Source: Crocinitomicaceae bacterium (GTDB lineage: Bacteria; Bacteroidota; Bacteroidia; Flavobacteriales_D; Crocinitomicaceae). Taken from it: DNA of 7,908 nt. Below, piece by piece: positions 1 through 6,635 of the stretch. A program made the position numbers and the translations under genes. The stretch spans positions 1 to 7,908 of the forward strand of contig NZQU01000106.1 of NCBI GenBank assembly GCA_002696025.1, written 5' to 3'. Positions within the stretch are counted from its first letter, which is position 1. Each line of letters opens with the position of its first letter. The notes beneath the pieces were generated by a model, which saw only the letters and a list, made by a program, of their open reading frames with translations, was not told the DNA's origin and searched no databases.

Positions 1-1
1 A

Positions 2-349
2 CCAATGCTTGATAAAATTAAGCAAGGAGATACTAAATGTGGCGAAGGACCTGTTTTAACCTATGGACCTGCTGTGCAAAACAATCTTTTAGAACTTATA
101 ATTGTTGCCGCTCAAAAGAATAAGATTCCTTTTCAACGAGCAGTGGTTTCAAGATCAACAGGGACAGATACCGATGCCTTTGCCTATTCGAATGAGGGTG
201 TAACAAGTGCGCTTATTTCTTTGCCTTTAAGATATATGCATACCACAGTTGAAATGGCTCACAAAGATGATGTTGAAAACTGTATAAGATTAATCTATTC
301 TGTACTGCAAAATATTAAAAGTGGACACGACTATCGTTATATTAAATAA
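2..349 (+). CDS. M42-family metallo-aminopeptidase, C-terminal part (5' end outside window)
   Basis: This is the C-terminal end of a co-catalytic zinc/cobalt aminopeptidase of peptidase family M42 (TET / endoglucanase-M / glutamyl aminopeptidase type), a cytoplasmic enzyme that trims N-terminal residues from peptides. The frame is open to the left edge, so the ATG at position 5 is internal and not the start. Visible hallmarks, counted from that Met, are the GPAVQN segment (21-26), the STGTDTDAFA stretch (51-60), and the family's last metal-ligand region LPLRYMHTTVE, in which His79 (codon 239-241) aligns with the conserved metal-binding His. The other metal ligands and the catalytic Glu lie upstream of the window and cannot be checked. 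The stop is followed after 5 nt by the DUF4286 gene, so the two are probably co-transcribed. The family call is firm; the substrate is unknown. Confidence 0.9.
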   Translation, partial: PMLDKIKQGDTKCGEGPVLTYGPAVQNNLLELIIVAAQKNKIPFQRAVVSRSTGTDTDAFAYSNEGVTSALISLPLRYMHTTVEMAHKDDVENCIRLIYSVLQNIKSGHDYRYIK

Positions 350-354
350 AAAAC

Positions 355-675
355 ATGATTCTTTACAACGTTACAATAAGTATCGACGAAAATTCAGAAG
401 AAAAGTGGCTAAGTTGGATGAGAGAAACCCATATTCCTGATGTTTTAAAAACAAATTGTTTTTTAGAGTGTACCATTTCAAGAATTAAAGCCGAAGAAGA
501 AGGAGGAAAAACTTATGCAATAATGTATACATGCGAGTCCAAAGAAAAAATGGATCATTATCAAAAAACATTTTCTCCTGCTCTTCAAAATGACCACAAC
601 AAGTTATTTGCAGGGAAATTTGCTGCATTCAGAACCTTTCTTGAAGTAATAGAAAAATTTGATGGCGCTCGTTAG
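355..675 (+). CDS. DUF4286 family protein
   Basis: This small soluble protein of 106 aa has no signal peptide or membrane segment. It resembles the DUF4286 family of Bacteroidota. Recognisable features are the WLSWMRETHIPDV segment (18-30), an alternating hydrophobic stretch around GKTYAIMYTC (51-60), a Tyr/His-containing middle (Y69, H81) and a terminal FRTFLEV (92-98). The pattern fits a small alpha/beta, ferredoxin-like fold, which is my inference. No catalytic motif is evident and the biochemical role is unknown. The ATG at 355 is the only plausible start; it begins 5 nt after the peptidase stop. The 3' end overlaps the start of rsmA by 14 nt, so translation of the two is probably coupled. 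That suggests a link to ribosome maturation, but genomic position is the only evidence for it. Confidence 0.85.
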   Translation: MILYNVTISIDENSEEKWLSWMRETHIPDVLKTNCFLECTISRIKAEEEGGKTYAIMYTCESKEKMDHYQKTFSPALQNDHNKLFAGKFAAFRTFLEVIEKFDGAR

Positions 676-1441
676 ACCAAAAAAACATTTAGGACAGCAT
701 TTTCTTAAAGATGACAGTATCTGTAAAAAAATCGCACTGCTTTATTCTGAAAATAATGATTCAAACATCCTACTAGAAATAGGCCCTGGAATGGGGGCAT
801 TGACAAAACACCTTATTAAACCTGGAGAAATTGAGCTTTTTTGCATTGAATACGATATTGAATCGGTAAACTTTCTAAATGAAAACATAAACTTAAATAA
901 AGATCATATTATTCATGGTGATTTTTTAAAGTTCGATCTTGACAAACTATTTACCCATAAAGATTTTAGTGTTATTGGAAACTTCCCTTACAACATTTCT
1001 TCTCAAATTTTATTTAAATGCCTAGATTATAAGGGGCAAATAAATCAAGTGATTGGTATGTTTCAGAAAGAGGTTGCTGAAAGAATTTGTGCAAACCCAG
1101 GATCCAAAACATATGGAATTTTAAGTGTTTTAATGCAGGCTTATTATGATGTTGAATATTGCTTTACTATTAATGAAAACGCTTTTGCTCCCCCTCCAAA
1201 AGTAAAATCTGCAGTAATAAAATGCATTAGAAACAAAGAAAAAGAACTTCCATGTGATGAACGCGAATTTAAACTTATAGTGAAAACTGCATTTAATCAG
1301 AGACGAAAAACACTTAAAAATGCTTTGAAAAGTATTTATAATAAACCTGAAAAAGAATTTCCATTTCAACAAAAAAGAGCGGAACAGCTCTCTGTTGATG
1401 ATTTTGTTTCCCTTTGCTTATTTATATCAAAAAACAAATAA
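662..1441 (+). CDS. rsmA: 16S rRNA (adenine(1518)-N6/adenine(1519)-N6)-dimethyltransferase RsmA
   Basis: RsmA (KsgA) uses S-adenosylmethionine to dimethylate two adjacent adenines in the 3'-terminal helix of 16S rRNA late in small-subunit assembly. The 259-aa protein has the usual family length. It shows the N-terminal KKHLGQHFL (7-15), SAM motif I EIGPGMGALT (39-48), the acidic ribose-contact region CIEYD (61-65), GDFL (86-89), and the catalytic motif IV NFPY (107-110) followed by NISSQ. Further on are MFQKEVAERI (133-142), APPPKVKSAV (176-185) and the RNA-binding FNQRRKTLKNAL (211-222). All key motifs look intact. I chose ATG at 662, immediately before ALVRPKKHLGQ; a TTG at 659 would add only one residue. 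It overlaps the DUF4286 gene by 14 nt in another frame. Loss of this enzyme is known in other bacteria to give kasugamycin resistance. Confidence 0.98.
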   Translation: MALVRPKKHLGQHFLKDDSICKKIALLYSENNDSNILLEIGPGMGALTKHLIKPGEIELFCIEYDIESVNFLNENINLNKDHIIHGDFLKFDLDKLFTHKDFSVIGNFPYNISSQILFKCLDYKGQINQVIGMFQKEVAERICANPGSKTYGILSVLMQAYYDVEYCFTINENAFAPPPKVKSAVIKCIRNKEKELPCDEREFKLIVKTAFNQRRKTLKNALKSIYNKPEKEFPFQQKRAEQLSVDDFVSLCLFISKNK

Positions 1442-1551
1442 AGCTTAAGCAGATACAATGAATAGGACTTTTTTACAAGATAAATTATAATTAAGCGTCA
1501 AAAGTTATGCTTAATAATATTAACTTAACACAAATTTAAAACTGAATTTAC
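1442..1551. promoter_or_regulatory. Intergenic gap between rsmA and ASST gene with GCTTAA/TTAAGC inverted repeats
   Basis: This is the longest non-coding stretch in the window and the likeliest place for the promoter of the downstream block. It is very AT-rich. It contains a perfect 8-bp palindrome GCTTAAGC at 1443-1450. Further on, ATTAAGC (1490-1496) and GCTTAAT (1509-1515) form an inverted repeat with a 12-nt spacer, extendable inward by one G-U and one U-A pair. The core hexamer therefore occurs at three places. I find no match to the Bacteroidota -7 consensus (TAnnTTTG) on the + strand and no convincing rho-independent terminator after rsmA. The repeated element could be an operator or an mRNA hairpin; that is inference. 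Confidence 0.4.
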
Positions 1552-3087
1552 ATGAACTTTTTGAAATATTCTTTTGTAATCGCTTTTTCATTATTGTCGA
1601 CATACCATGCTCAAACTTTTGATGGTTATGCGCTATACAATAGACAAAATAACAACAACACCTATCTAATTGATAAAGATGGAAATATTGCCCATACATG
1701 GAATTGTAATGTGGCTTGTAATTACACTGTTCTTTTAAAAGAAAATGGAAACATTGTTCGAGGAGGAAAATATTCGAACAACCAACTAAATGGAGCTGCA
1801 ATTGGAGGAATGGTTCAAGAAATAGATCCTAACGGAAGCGTTGTTTGGGAATACGTTTATTCAAACTCCAATCATTGTCAACATCATGACATCTGTCTTA
1901 TTGGTGATAACGTTTTATTAACAGCGTGGGAAGTAAAAACTGCAAATCAGGTAACTGCAGCAGGTTACAGTACAAATTCAGACAAATGGCCTACGCACTT
2001 TGTTGAACTTCAACCTGACGGAAATGGATCTGCCTCTATTGTTTGGGAATGGCACATTTGGGATCATTTAATTCAAGATGTTGACCCCAACAAACCCAGC
2101 TATGGAAACATCGCAGACAATCCTCAACTCATAGACATCAACATGATTCAAAGCCAAGGAGGAGGCCCCGGAGGTGGCCCTGGAGGTGGAGGTGGTGATT
2201 GGTTTCATGTAAATGGAGTTGATTACAATGCTGACCTTGATCAAATTGCATTTTCTTCAAGATTTGCTAGTGAAATCTATGTAATTGATCACAGTACATC
2301 TACAGCTGAAGCAGCTAGCCATTCAGGAGGAAACTCTGGAATGGGAGGTGATATTTTATACAGATGGGGAAACCCTTCAAACTACAATACAAGCGGCTCT
2401 CAGATTATTCCTGATGCAGTTCACGATGTTAGGTGGATTGAAAATGACGGAAGGCCAAACGCTGGCTTTCTTCAAGTTTTCAACAACGAAGGTGCGGGCA
2501 ACAACCAATCCACAATTGACGCAATTGATGCAACTGGTTCTGCAGGAAACGGATATACATATAATAGAACACCAGGACAAGCATTTGAACCAACTAGTTA
2601 TTCTTGGAGATATACATGTGCATATTCTGCACCGGGACAATCCGCATCCAATAGAATGTCAAATGGAAATATTTTTGTAAACTGCTCAGGTGGACAAGGA
2701 GGTGCTGGAATTATGTATGAAACAGATCCAACAGGAAATAATATCATTTGGCAATACAATGGGGGTGGACCAGCAAAAGCCTTTAGATATGAATGTGACT
2801 ACCCCGGAATCATAACACTTTTAAACAACCCATGTATGGTTGACTTAAACAATCTTGCTGATGAAAAAATTAATATTTACCCTAATCCCAGCAATGGTCT
2901 TTTTACAATTTATGGATTAAGCAGTTCACTTATTAAAATTAAAATCATCGATGCATTTGGTAAAATCATTTTGGAAAGCAAACAAAAAGAGTTTGATTTA
3001 TCAAGTTATTCGTCGGGCCTTTACAATGTAATTATTGAAAAAGAAAGTGGTGAACTGGTCATTAAAAAAATATCATTAAATAAATAA
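1552..3087 (+). CDS. Secreted arylsulfotransferase (ASST)-like protein with T9SS sorting domain
   Basis: This 511-aa protein begins with a signal peptide (residues 1-20, probable cleavage YHA|QT). The main part resembles the ASST beta-propeller family, which moves sulfuryl groups between phenolic esters and phenols without PAPS. Candidate active-site residues fit the E. coli ASST pattern: the HHD segment (His111/112), His219 in DWFHVN, Arg237 in SSR exactly 18 residues later (E. coli has His356 and Arg374), and His291 in DAVHDVRW as the candidate sulfated catalytic His. FRYECDYPG (411-419) resembles the end of the family domain. A Gly/Pro run (203-215) lies just before His219. Residues about 439-511 form a type-A T9SS sorting domain (YPNPSNG, then GLYNVII, then KKISL), so the product should be exported across both membranes. 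Cys52/56, 109/114 and 356/378/415/428 could form disulfides. Its stop overlaps the cotH start. Family and export are well supported; activity and substrate are not. Confidence 0.85.
   Translation: MNFLKYSFVIAFSLLSTYHAQTFDGYALYNRQNNNNTYLIDKDGNIAHTWNCNVACNYTVLLKENGNIVRGGKYSNNQLNGAAIGGMVQEIDPNGSVVWEYVYSNSNHCQHHDICLIGDNVLLTAWEVKTANQVTAAGYSTNSDKWPTHFVELQPDGNGSASIVWEWHIWDHLIQDVDPNKPSYGNIADNPQLIDINMIQSQGGGPGGGPGGGGGDWFHVNGVDYNADLDQIAFSSRFASEIYVIDHSTSTAEAASHSGGNSGMGGDILYRWGNPSNYNTSGSQIIPDAVHDVRWIENDGRPNAGFLQVFNNEGAGNNQSTIDAIDATGSAGNGYTYNRTPGQAFEPTSYSWRYTCAYSAPGQSASNRMSNGNIFVNCSGGQGGAGIMYETDPTGNNIIWQYNGGGPAKAFRYECDYPGIITLLNNPCMVDLNNLADEKINIYPNPSNGLFTIYGLSSSLIKIKIIDAFGKIILESKQKEFDLSSYSSGLYNVIIEKESGELVIKKISLNK
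2158..2196 (+). repeat. Gly/Pro low-complexity segment in the ASST-like protein
   Basis: Thirteen codons (residues 203-215) encode a run of triplet glycines separated by single prolines, ending in five glycines. It is built from GGA/GGT/GGC codons plus CCC/CCT and forms a GC-rich island in an AT-rich gene. It lies four residues before His219, the predicted active-site His. It is probably a flexible loop or linker that could vary in length between strains by replication slippage; that variability is inference. Confidence 0.8.
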
Positions 3088-5351
3088 TGTTTCGTTATCG
3101 AATTCTTTTTTCACTGGTTTTAATAAGTAAAACCCTGTTTGCTCAAACAGGGTTTTATAATATTGACAGTATCCGTGAAATTAGAGTTTATTTCAATGAA
3201 CCTAACTGGGATCATTTACTAGACAGTTTATACATAGAAGGGGGTGAAAATAGATTGCTTTGCTCTGTTAGTATTGATGGAGCCAATTATGATAGTGTGG
3301 GTATTCGATACAAAGGATTTAGCTCTGTTAGTGTTAATAGAATTAAAAACCCATTTAACATCAAACTTGACTACATTATTAATGATCAAAATCACAGAGG
3401 TCACAATAAGATTAAATTAAGTAATGTAATACAAGACCCCTCTTTTTTAAGGGAGGTGCTGAGTTATGAAATTGGAAGGAAGTACATGCCTTGTTCTGAG
3501 GCTAATTTCGCAAACATATATATTAATGATACCCTTTGGGGGCTATACACCAATGTTGAAGCTGTCAATAAAGACTTTCTTTCAAAACATTATTCATCTA
3601 GAGAAAATCCTTTTATTAAATGCAACCCTGAGCACCTAAATTTAAATGGAGAAAACTCAAACCTAGGGGATTCTCCCGGAACTGATTCATCAAGTTACTA
3701 TCCTTATTATGATTTGAAATCTGACTATGGATGGAGTGACCTTTATTCTTTAATCGACACATTAAATAATTTCCCTGATAGCATTGAAAACATCCTTAAT
3801 GTAGACAGAACTCTTTGGATGCATGCATTAAATTATGCATTGGTAAATATTGATAGTTATATTGGTTATGCTCAAAACTATTATTTATACAAAGACAACA
3901 ACGGAAGGTTTAACCCTATTTTATGGGATTTAAACATGTCCTTTGGAAGCTTCAGATTTACAGACGCTTCTTTATTTTACAACGGGTTTAATATAAATGA
4001 AGCCAAAACTATAGACCCCCTGTCACATGTGAATAGTGTTTCTGTTTATCCTCGTCCTTTGATAAGAAACCTGCTAACAAATGATCAATACAAAAGAATG
4101 TATATTGCTCATCTAAGAACCATAATGGAGGAGAATTTTACAAATCAAGATTATTACAACAGGGCATTTTATTTTCAAGCATTAACCAATATTCATGTTT
4201 TAAATGACACCAACAAGTTTTACTCTTGGGCTGACTTTTTAAATAACTTGAACAATACAGTAACAGATCTTATTGACTACCCAGGGATAACTGAATTAAT
4301 GAATCCCAGAGACAGTTTTCTTGCTAATTACCCGGGAGTTTTAGGTGCACCCATAATTGATTCAATAAATTACTCTCCTCAAAACTTTACACTTGGAGAC
4401 ACCGTGTGGATTAATGCCAACATATCAGGTGCAAGCACCGTTTTATTGGCCTCTCGTTTTGCTTCTAATGAGAGATTTGTCAAAAAGGATATGTATGATG
4501 ATGGACTTCATAATGATGGCGTTGCAAATGACGGGATATATGGTGGAATGATTTTAAATTCAAGCAACAATATTCAATATTACATCTATGCTGAAAATGA
4601 TTCTTCTGGTCGGTTTTCGCCTAAAAGAGCTGCTTATGAATACCATTTAATTCAAAATCAACTTGGCAATGGAGATGTTGTTATAAATGAAGTAATGTCA
4701 AATAATGAAACAACTGTGGCCGATCAAAGTGGGGATTATGACGATTGGATTGAGCTTTATAACCCAACTTTTTCTGATGTATCAATGGCAGGACTTTATC
4801 TTAGTGATGACAGCAGCAACCTTAAAAAGTGGCCTCTCCCCGATCAAACAATTGCTAGCAACAACTACTTGATAATTTGGGCAGATAAAGACAGCGATCA
4901 AAATGGAATTCATGCAAATTTTAAAATTTCTGCTGCTGGAGAAGCTCTTTTTCTTTCATATGATAGTTTATCAATTATTGATTCAGTTAAAATCCCTGAA
5001 TTAGCTGCAGATATTGGTTTTGCAAGGCTGCCAAATGGTTATGGTCCATTTGCTAAACACACGCCATCATTTAATGCAAACAATGATTTTGCTGAGAATT
5101 ATGAGCTTTTTAATATCAAATTTAAATGTTATCCAAACCCAAGCAAAAACAAAATAAGAGTTCAATATGAAATGAATACAAGTGGATCTCTAAAGCTTTT
5201 AAATATTGAAGGAAAAACCTTAATAGACCAAAAAATACCCTTAGGAAATCAAACAATAGAAATAGATACCCATAAATTAAAGAAAGGTATTTATTTCATA
5301 AATTTATATTCTAATACGGCATCCTTAACAAAAAAAATAATTAAACTTTAA
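3087..5351 (+). CDS. CotH kinase family protein with lamin-tail domain and T9SS sorting domain
   Basis: This is a 754-aa multidomain secreted protein. Residues 1-19 are a signal peptide (LFA|QT). Residues about 25-400 match the CotH fold, named after the Bacillus spore-coat protein that phosphorylates its partners CotB/CotG. Seen here are GIRYKGFSS (72-80), NKIKLSN (107-113), the WGLYTNVE segment (151-158) and the candidate metal-binding motif PILWDLNMSFG (277-287) with Asp281. A connecting region (about 420-520) holds an Asp-rich, possibly calcium-binding run, DDGLHNDGVANDGIYGG (471-487). Residues about 528-660 look like a lamin-tail domain (VVINEVMSNN, then DDWIELYNP, then GLYLSDD). The end (678-754) is a type-A T9SS sorting domain (CYPNPSKNK, then KKGIYFINL). 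The ATG overlaps the previous stop as TAATG, implying translational coupling. A strong inverted repeat covers the signal-peptide cleavage codons. The substrate is unknown; kinase activity is inferred from the family. Confidence 0.9.
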   Translation: MFRYRILFSLVLISKTLFAQTGFYNIDSIREIRVYFNEPNWDHLLDSLYIEGGENRLLCSVSIDGANYDSVGIRYKGFSSVSVNRIKNPFNIKLDYIINDQNHRGHNKIKLSNVIQDPSFLREVLSYEIGRKYMPCSEANFANIYINDTLWGLYTNVEAVNKDFLSKHYSSRENPFIKCNPEHLNLNGENSNLGDSPGTDSSSYYPYYDLKSDYGWSDLYSLIDTLNNFPDSIENILNVDRTLWMHALNYALVNIDSYIGYAQNYYLYKDNNGRFNPILWDLNMSFGSFRFTDASLFYNGFNINEAKTIDPLSHVNSVSVYPRPLIRNLLTNDQYKRMYIAHLRTIMEENFTNQDYYNRAFYFQALTNIHVLNDTNKFYSWADFLNNLNNTVTDLIDYPGITELMNPRDSFLANYPGVLGAPIIDSINYSPQNFTLGDTVWINANISGASTVLLASRFASNERFVKKDMYDDGLHNDGVANDGIYGGMILNSSNNIQYYIYAENDSSGRFSPKRAAYEYHLIQNQLGNGDVVINEVMSNNETTVADQSGDYDDWIELYNPTFSDVSMAGLYLSDDSSNLKKWPLPDQTIASNNYLIIWADKDSDQNGIHANFKISAAGEALFLSYDSLSIIDSVKIPELAADIGFARLPNGYGPFAKHTPSFNANNDFAENYELFNIKFKCYPNPSKNKIRVQYEMNTSGSLKLLNIEGKTLIDQKIPLGNQTIEIDTHKLKKGIYFINLYSNTASLTKKIIKL
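3128..3157 (+). promoter_or_regulatory. Perfect 14-bp inverted repeat (terminator/attenuator-like hairpin) inside the start of cotH
   Basis: The left arm 3128-3141 (TAAAACCCTGTTTG) is the exact reverse complement of the right arm 3144-3157, with only CT between them. As RNA it would give a 13-bp stem capped by a GCUC loop. The A-tract at 3129-3132, the CCCTG/CAGGG core and the T-tract at 3153-3156 have the layout of a bidirectional rho-independent terminator. It starts 41 nt after the first base of the cotH ATG and encodes KTLFAQTGF, across the signal-peptidase site. A translating ribosome would prevent folding, so it could terminate transcription when cotH is not translated. The structure is certain from sequence; the function is inferred. 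Confidence 0.6.
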
Positions 5352-5354
5352 ATA

Positions 5355-6581
5355 ATGAAAATCTTCTTTTCTTTAATCTTTATAATTCCATCGTTTTTAA
5401 ATGCACAAACTTTCACAAATTACACAGTAAATGATGGATTAATTGACAATAGTGTTAATTGCATTTCAATAGATGGCAATAATAACGTTTGGATTGGAAC
5501 ACAAAATGGAATTTCTAAATTTGATGGAACAACATGGACCAGTTATACAAACGCAATAGATTCTGGCATTGTAAACAATACGATTAATGCAATTTGCGCA
5601 CTAAGTAACGGAAACATTTGGATTGGAACCGATTTTGGAGCAAGCCTTTATGATGGAAACACCTGGACGCCTTATACTACTTCAAATGGTCTTGGTGATG
5701 ATCGAATCAATCACATTGCAGAAAAATCAGATGGAAGCATCTGGTTTAGTGACTATGATGGAATTACTATTTATGATGGCAGCACATGGACTTCTTACAC
5801 CATGAATGATGGCCTTCCCTTTGGCGGTATTAACCAAACTGACTTTGACTCTAATGGAGATGCATGGCTGGCAAGTGGTTTGGGTGGGCTAATCAAATTT
5901 GATGGCTCAACATTTGAAACATACAATCAATCAAATGGCCTTGTAAATAACAAAATAAGATCTATTCTTGTTGATACTCAAGACAATAAATGGGCGGGAA
6001 CAGCAGAAGGCCTTTCGGAGTTTAACAGCGGAAATGTTTTAACTAAAAATCATACAATTATGTTGACATTACCGCCGCCAGACACCCTGAATCCTGTAGA
6101 AGATCTTGCAATGGATTCACAAGGCAATATTTGGTCTGGAATTTATGTTGACTACCTAGTCACAGAAGGAGGAATCGCAGTATATAATGGATCCTTTTGG
6201 GCTGACTTTGATGTAAGCGATGGTCTTGTTGGACCGGTTGTTAGATCTATAGATGTTGACGGGAACGATAACGTTTGGGTTGGAACAAGCACTGGGATTT
6301 CTAAAATAGAAAACACTCCTGTATCTCTTTTTGAAAATGAAGACATTAAATTCAACATTCATCCAAACCCTAACAACGGCCTGTTTCAGATTGAAAGCAC
6401 TAAGCAAATTAATGACGCAACAATAATGATTAAAAATATTGAAGGCAAGCAAATAGCCAATATAAATTCAAACATTAATCATCAATTTTATTTTGAAATC
6501 ACAGGTGATTCTGGCTTGTATTTTATTGAAGTTATTGCAAGTGGAGCAAAGATATTTAATGCTAAAATTGTAAAAAAATAA
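5355..6581 (+). CDS. Secreted seven-bladed Reg_prop (two-component-regulator-type) propeller protein with T9SS sorting domain
   Basis: This 408-aa protein has a signal peptide (1-17, LNA|QT). Residues about 20-321 are filled by seven repeats of roughly 40 residues of the Reg_prop type: N/DGL, a hydrophobic strand, DxxGNxWIGT, then GxxxFDGxTW. This is the propeller type found as periplasmic sensor domains in hybrid two-component systems, but no histidine-kinase, membrane or DNA-binding part is present here. Seven blades would make one closed propeller. Residues about 332-408 are a T9SS sorting domain in which the usual YPNP is HPNPNNG (336-342), ending in GLYFIEV and AKIVKK. The start lies 3 nt after the cotH stop, so co-translation is likely. 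The protein is probably surface-bound or extracellular and may bind carbohydrate or protein ligands; no ligand can be read from the sequence. Confidence 0.85.
   Translation: MKIFFSLIFIIPSFLNAQTFTNYTVNDGLIDNSVNCISIDGNNNVWIGTQNGISKFDGTTWTSYTNAIDSGIVNNTINAICALSNGNIWIGTDFGASLYDGNTWTPYTTSNGLGDDRINHIAEKSDGSIWFSDYDGITIYDGSTWTSYTMNDGLPFGGINQTDFDSNGDAWLASGLGGLIKFDGSTFETYNQSNGLVNNKIRSILVDTQDNKWAGTAEGLSEFNSGNVLTKNHTIMLTLPPPDTLNPVEDLAMDSQGNIWSGIYVDYLVTEGGIAVYNGSFWADFDVSDGLVGPVVRSIDVDGNDNVWVGTSTGISKIENTPVSLFENEDIKFNIHPNPNNGLFQIESTKQINDATIMIKNIEGKQIANINSNINHQFYFEITGDSGLYFIEVIASGAKIFNAKIVKK
5412..6317 (+). repeat. Seven tandem propeller-blade repeats within the Reg_prop protein
   Basis: Blades by residue number: about 20-61, 62-104, 105-145, 146-187, 188-228, 245-282 and 283-321. 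The shared signatures are WIGT/WVGT-like cores (IWIGT, VWVGT, KWAGT, IWSG) and FDGxTW/YDGxTW turns. Blades 1-4 are the most regular. Between blades 5 and 6 there is an insertion of about 16 residues containing LPPPDTLNP, and blade 6 has an expanded loop (VDYLVTEGG). The DNA copies have diverged, so this is an old protein-level repeat rather than a recent duplication. Confidence 0.8.
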
Positions 6582-6635
6582 TACTTTATTCTAATTCTTA
6601 CAACTTTTTAATCAAGTTGCACGTAAATTACCATA

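Noticed and set aside
5..7. ATG at the left edge as a gene start
   Set aside because: The frame is open upstream to the window edge and the M42 domain lacks its N-terminal two thirds, so this Met is internal.
659..661. TTG as the rsmA start
   Set aside because: The ATG directly after it (662) is a stronger start and begins at the usual family N-terminus; the difference is one residue.
1130..1801. Antisense open frames opposite rsmA (1130-1372) and the ASST gene (1520-1801)
   Set aside because: They translate to Phe/Lys/Cys-rich, low-information sequence typical of the reverse strand of AT-rich genes, with no domain or spacing support.
2285..2680. Alternative + frame inside the ASST-like gene
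   Set aside because: It lies wholly within a well-supported gene in another frame and has no recognisable motif.
3439..3456. CCTC/GAGG pairing around a T-run inside cotH
   Set aside because: Only four Watson-Crick pairs plus wobble pairs and a very tight loop; not comparable to the hairpin at 3128-3157.
3819..3840. ATGCATGCAT palindrome with a second ATGCAT nearby
   Set aside because: It lies mid-gene and encodes ordinary residues (Met-His-Ala and Tyr-Ala); no further structure supports a role.
3364..3950. The CotH metal motif reads DLN instead of DLD
   Set aside because: Asn at this place is, to my knowledge, common in Bacteroidota CotH proteins, so it is not evidence for an inactive enzyme.
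6582..6635. Possible terminator or promoter in the gap before the VTC gene (CAACTT 6601-6606 / AAGTTG 6614-6619)
   Set aside because: A 6-bp AT-rich stem with a 7-nt loop and no T-tract is too weak to call, and no TAnnTTTG-type -7 element is visible.
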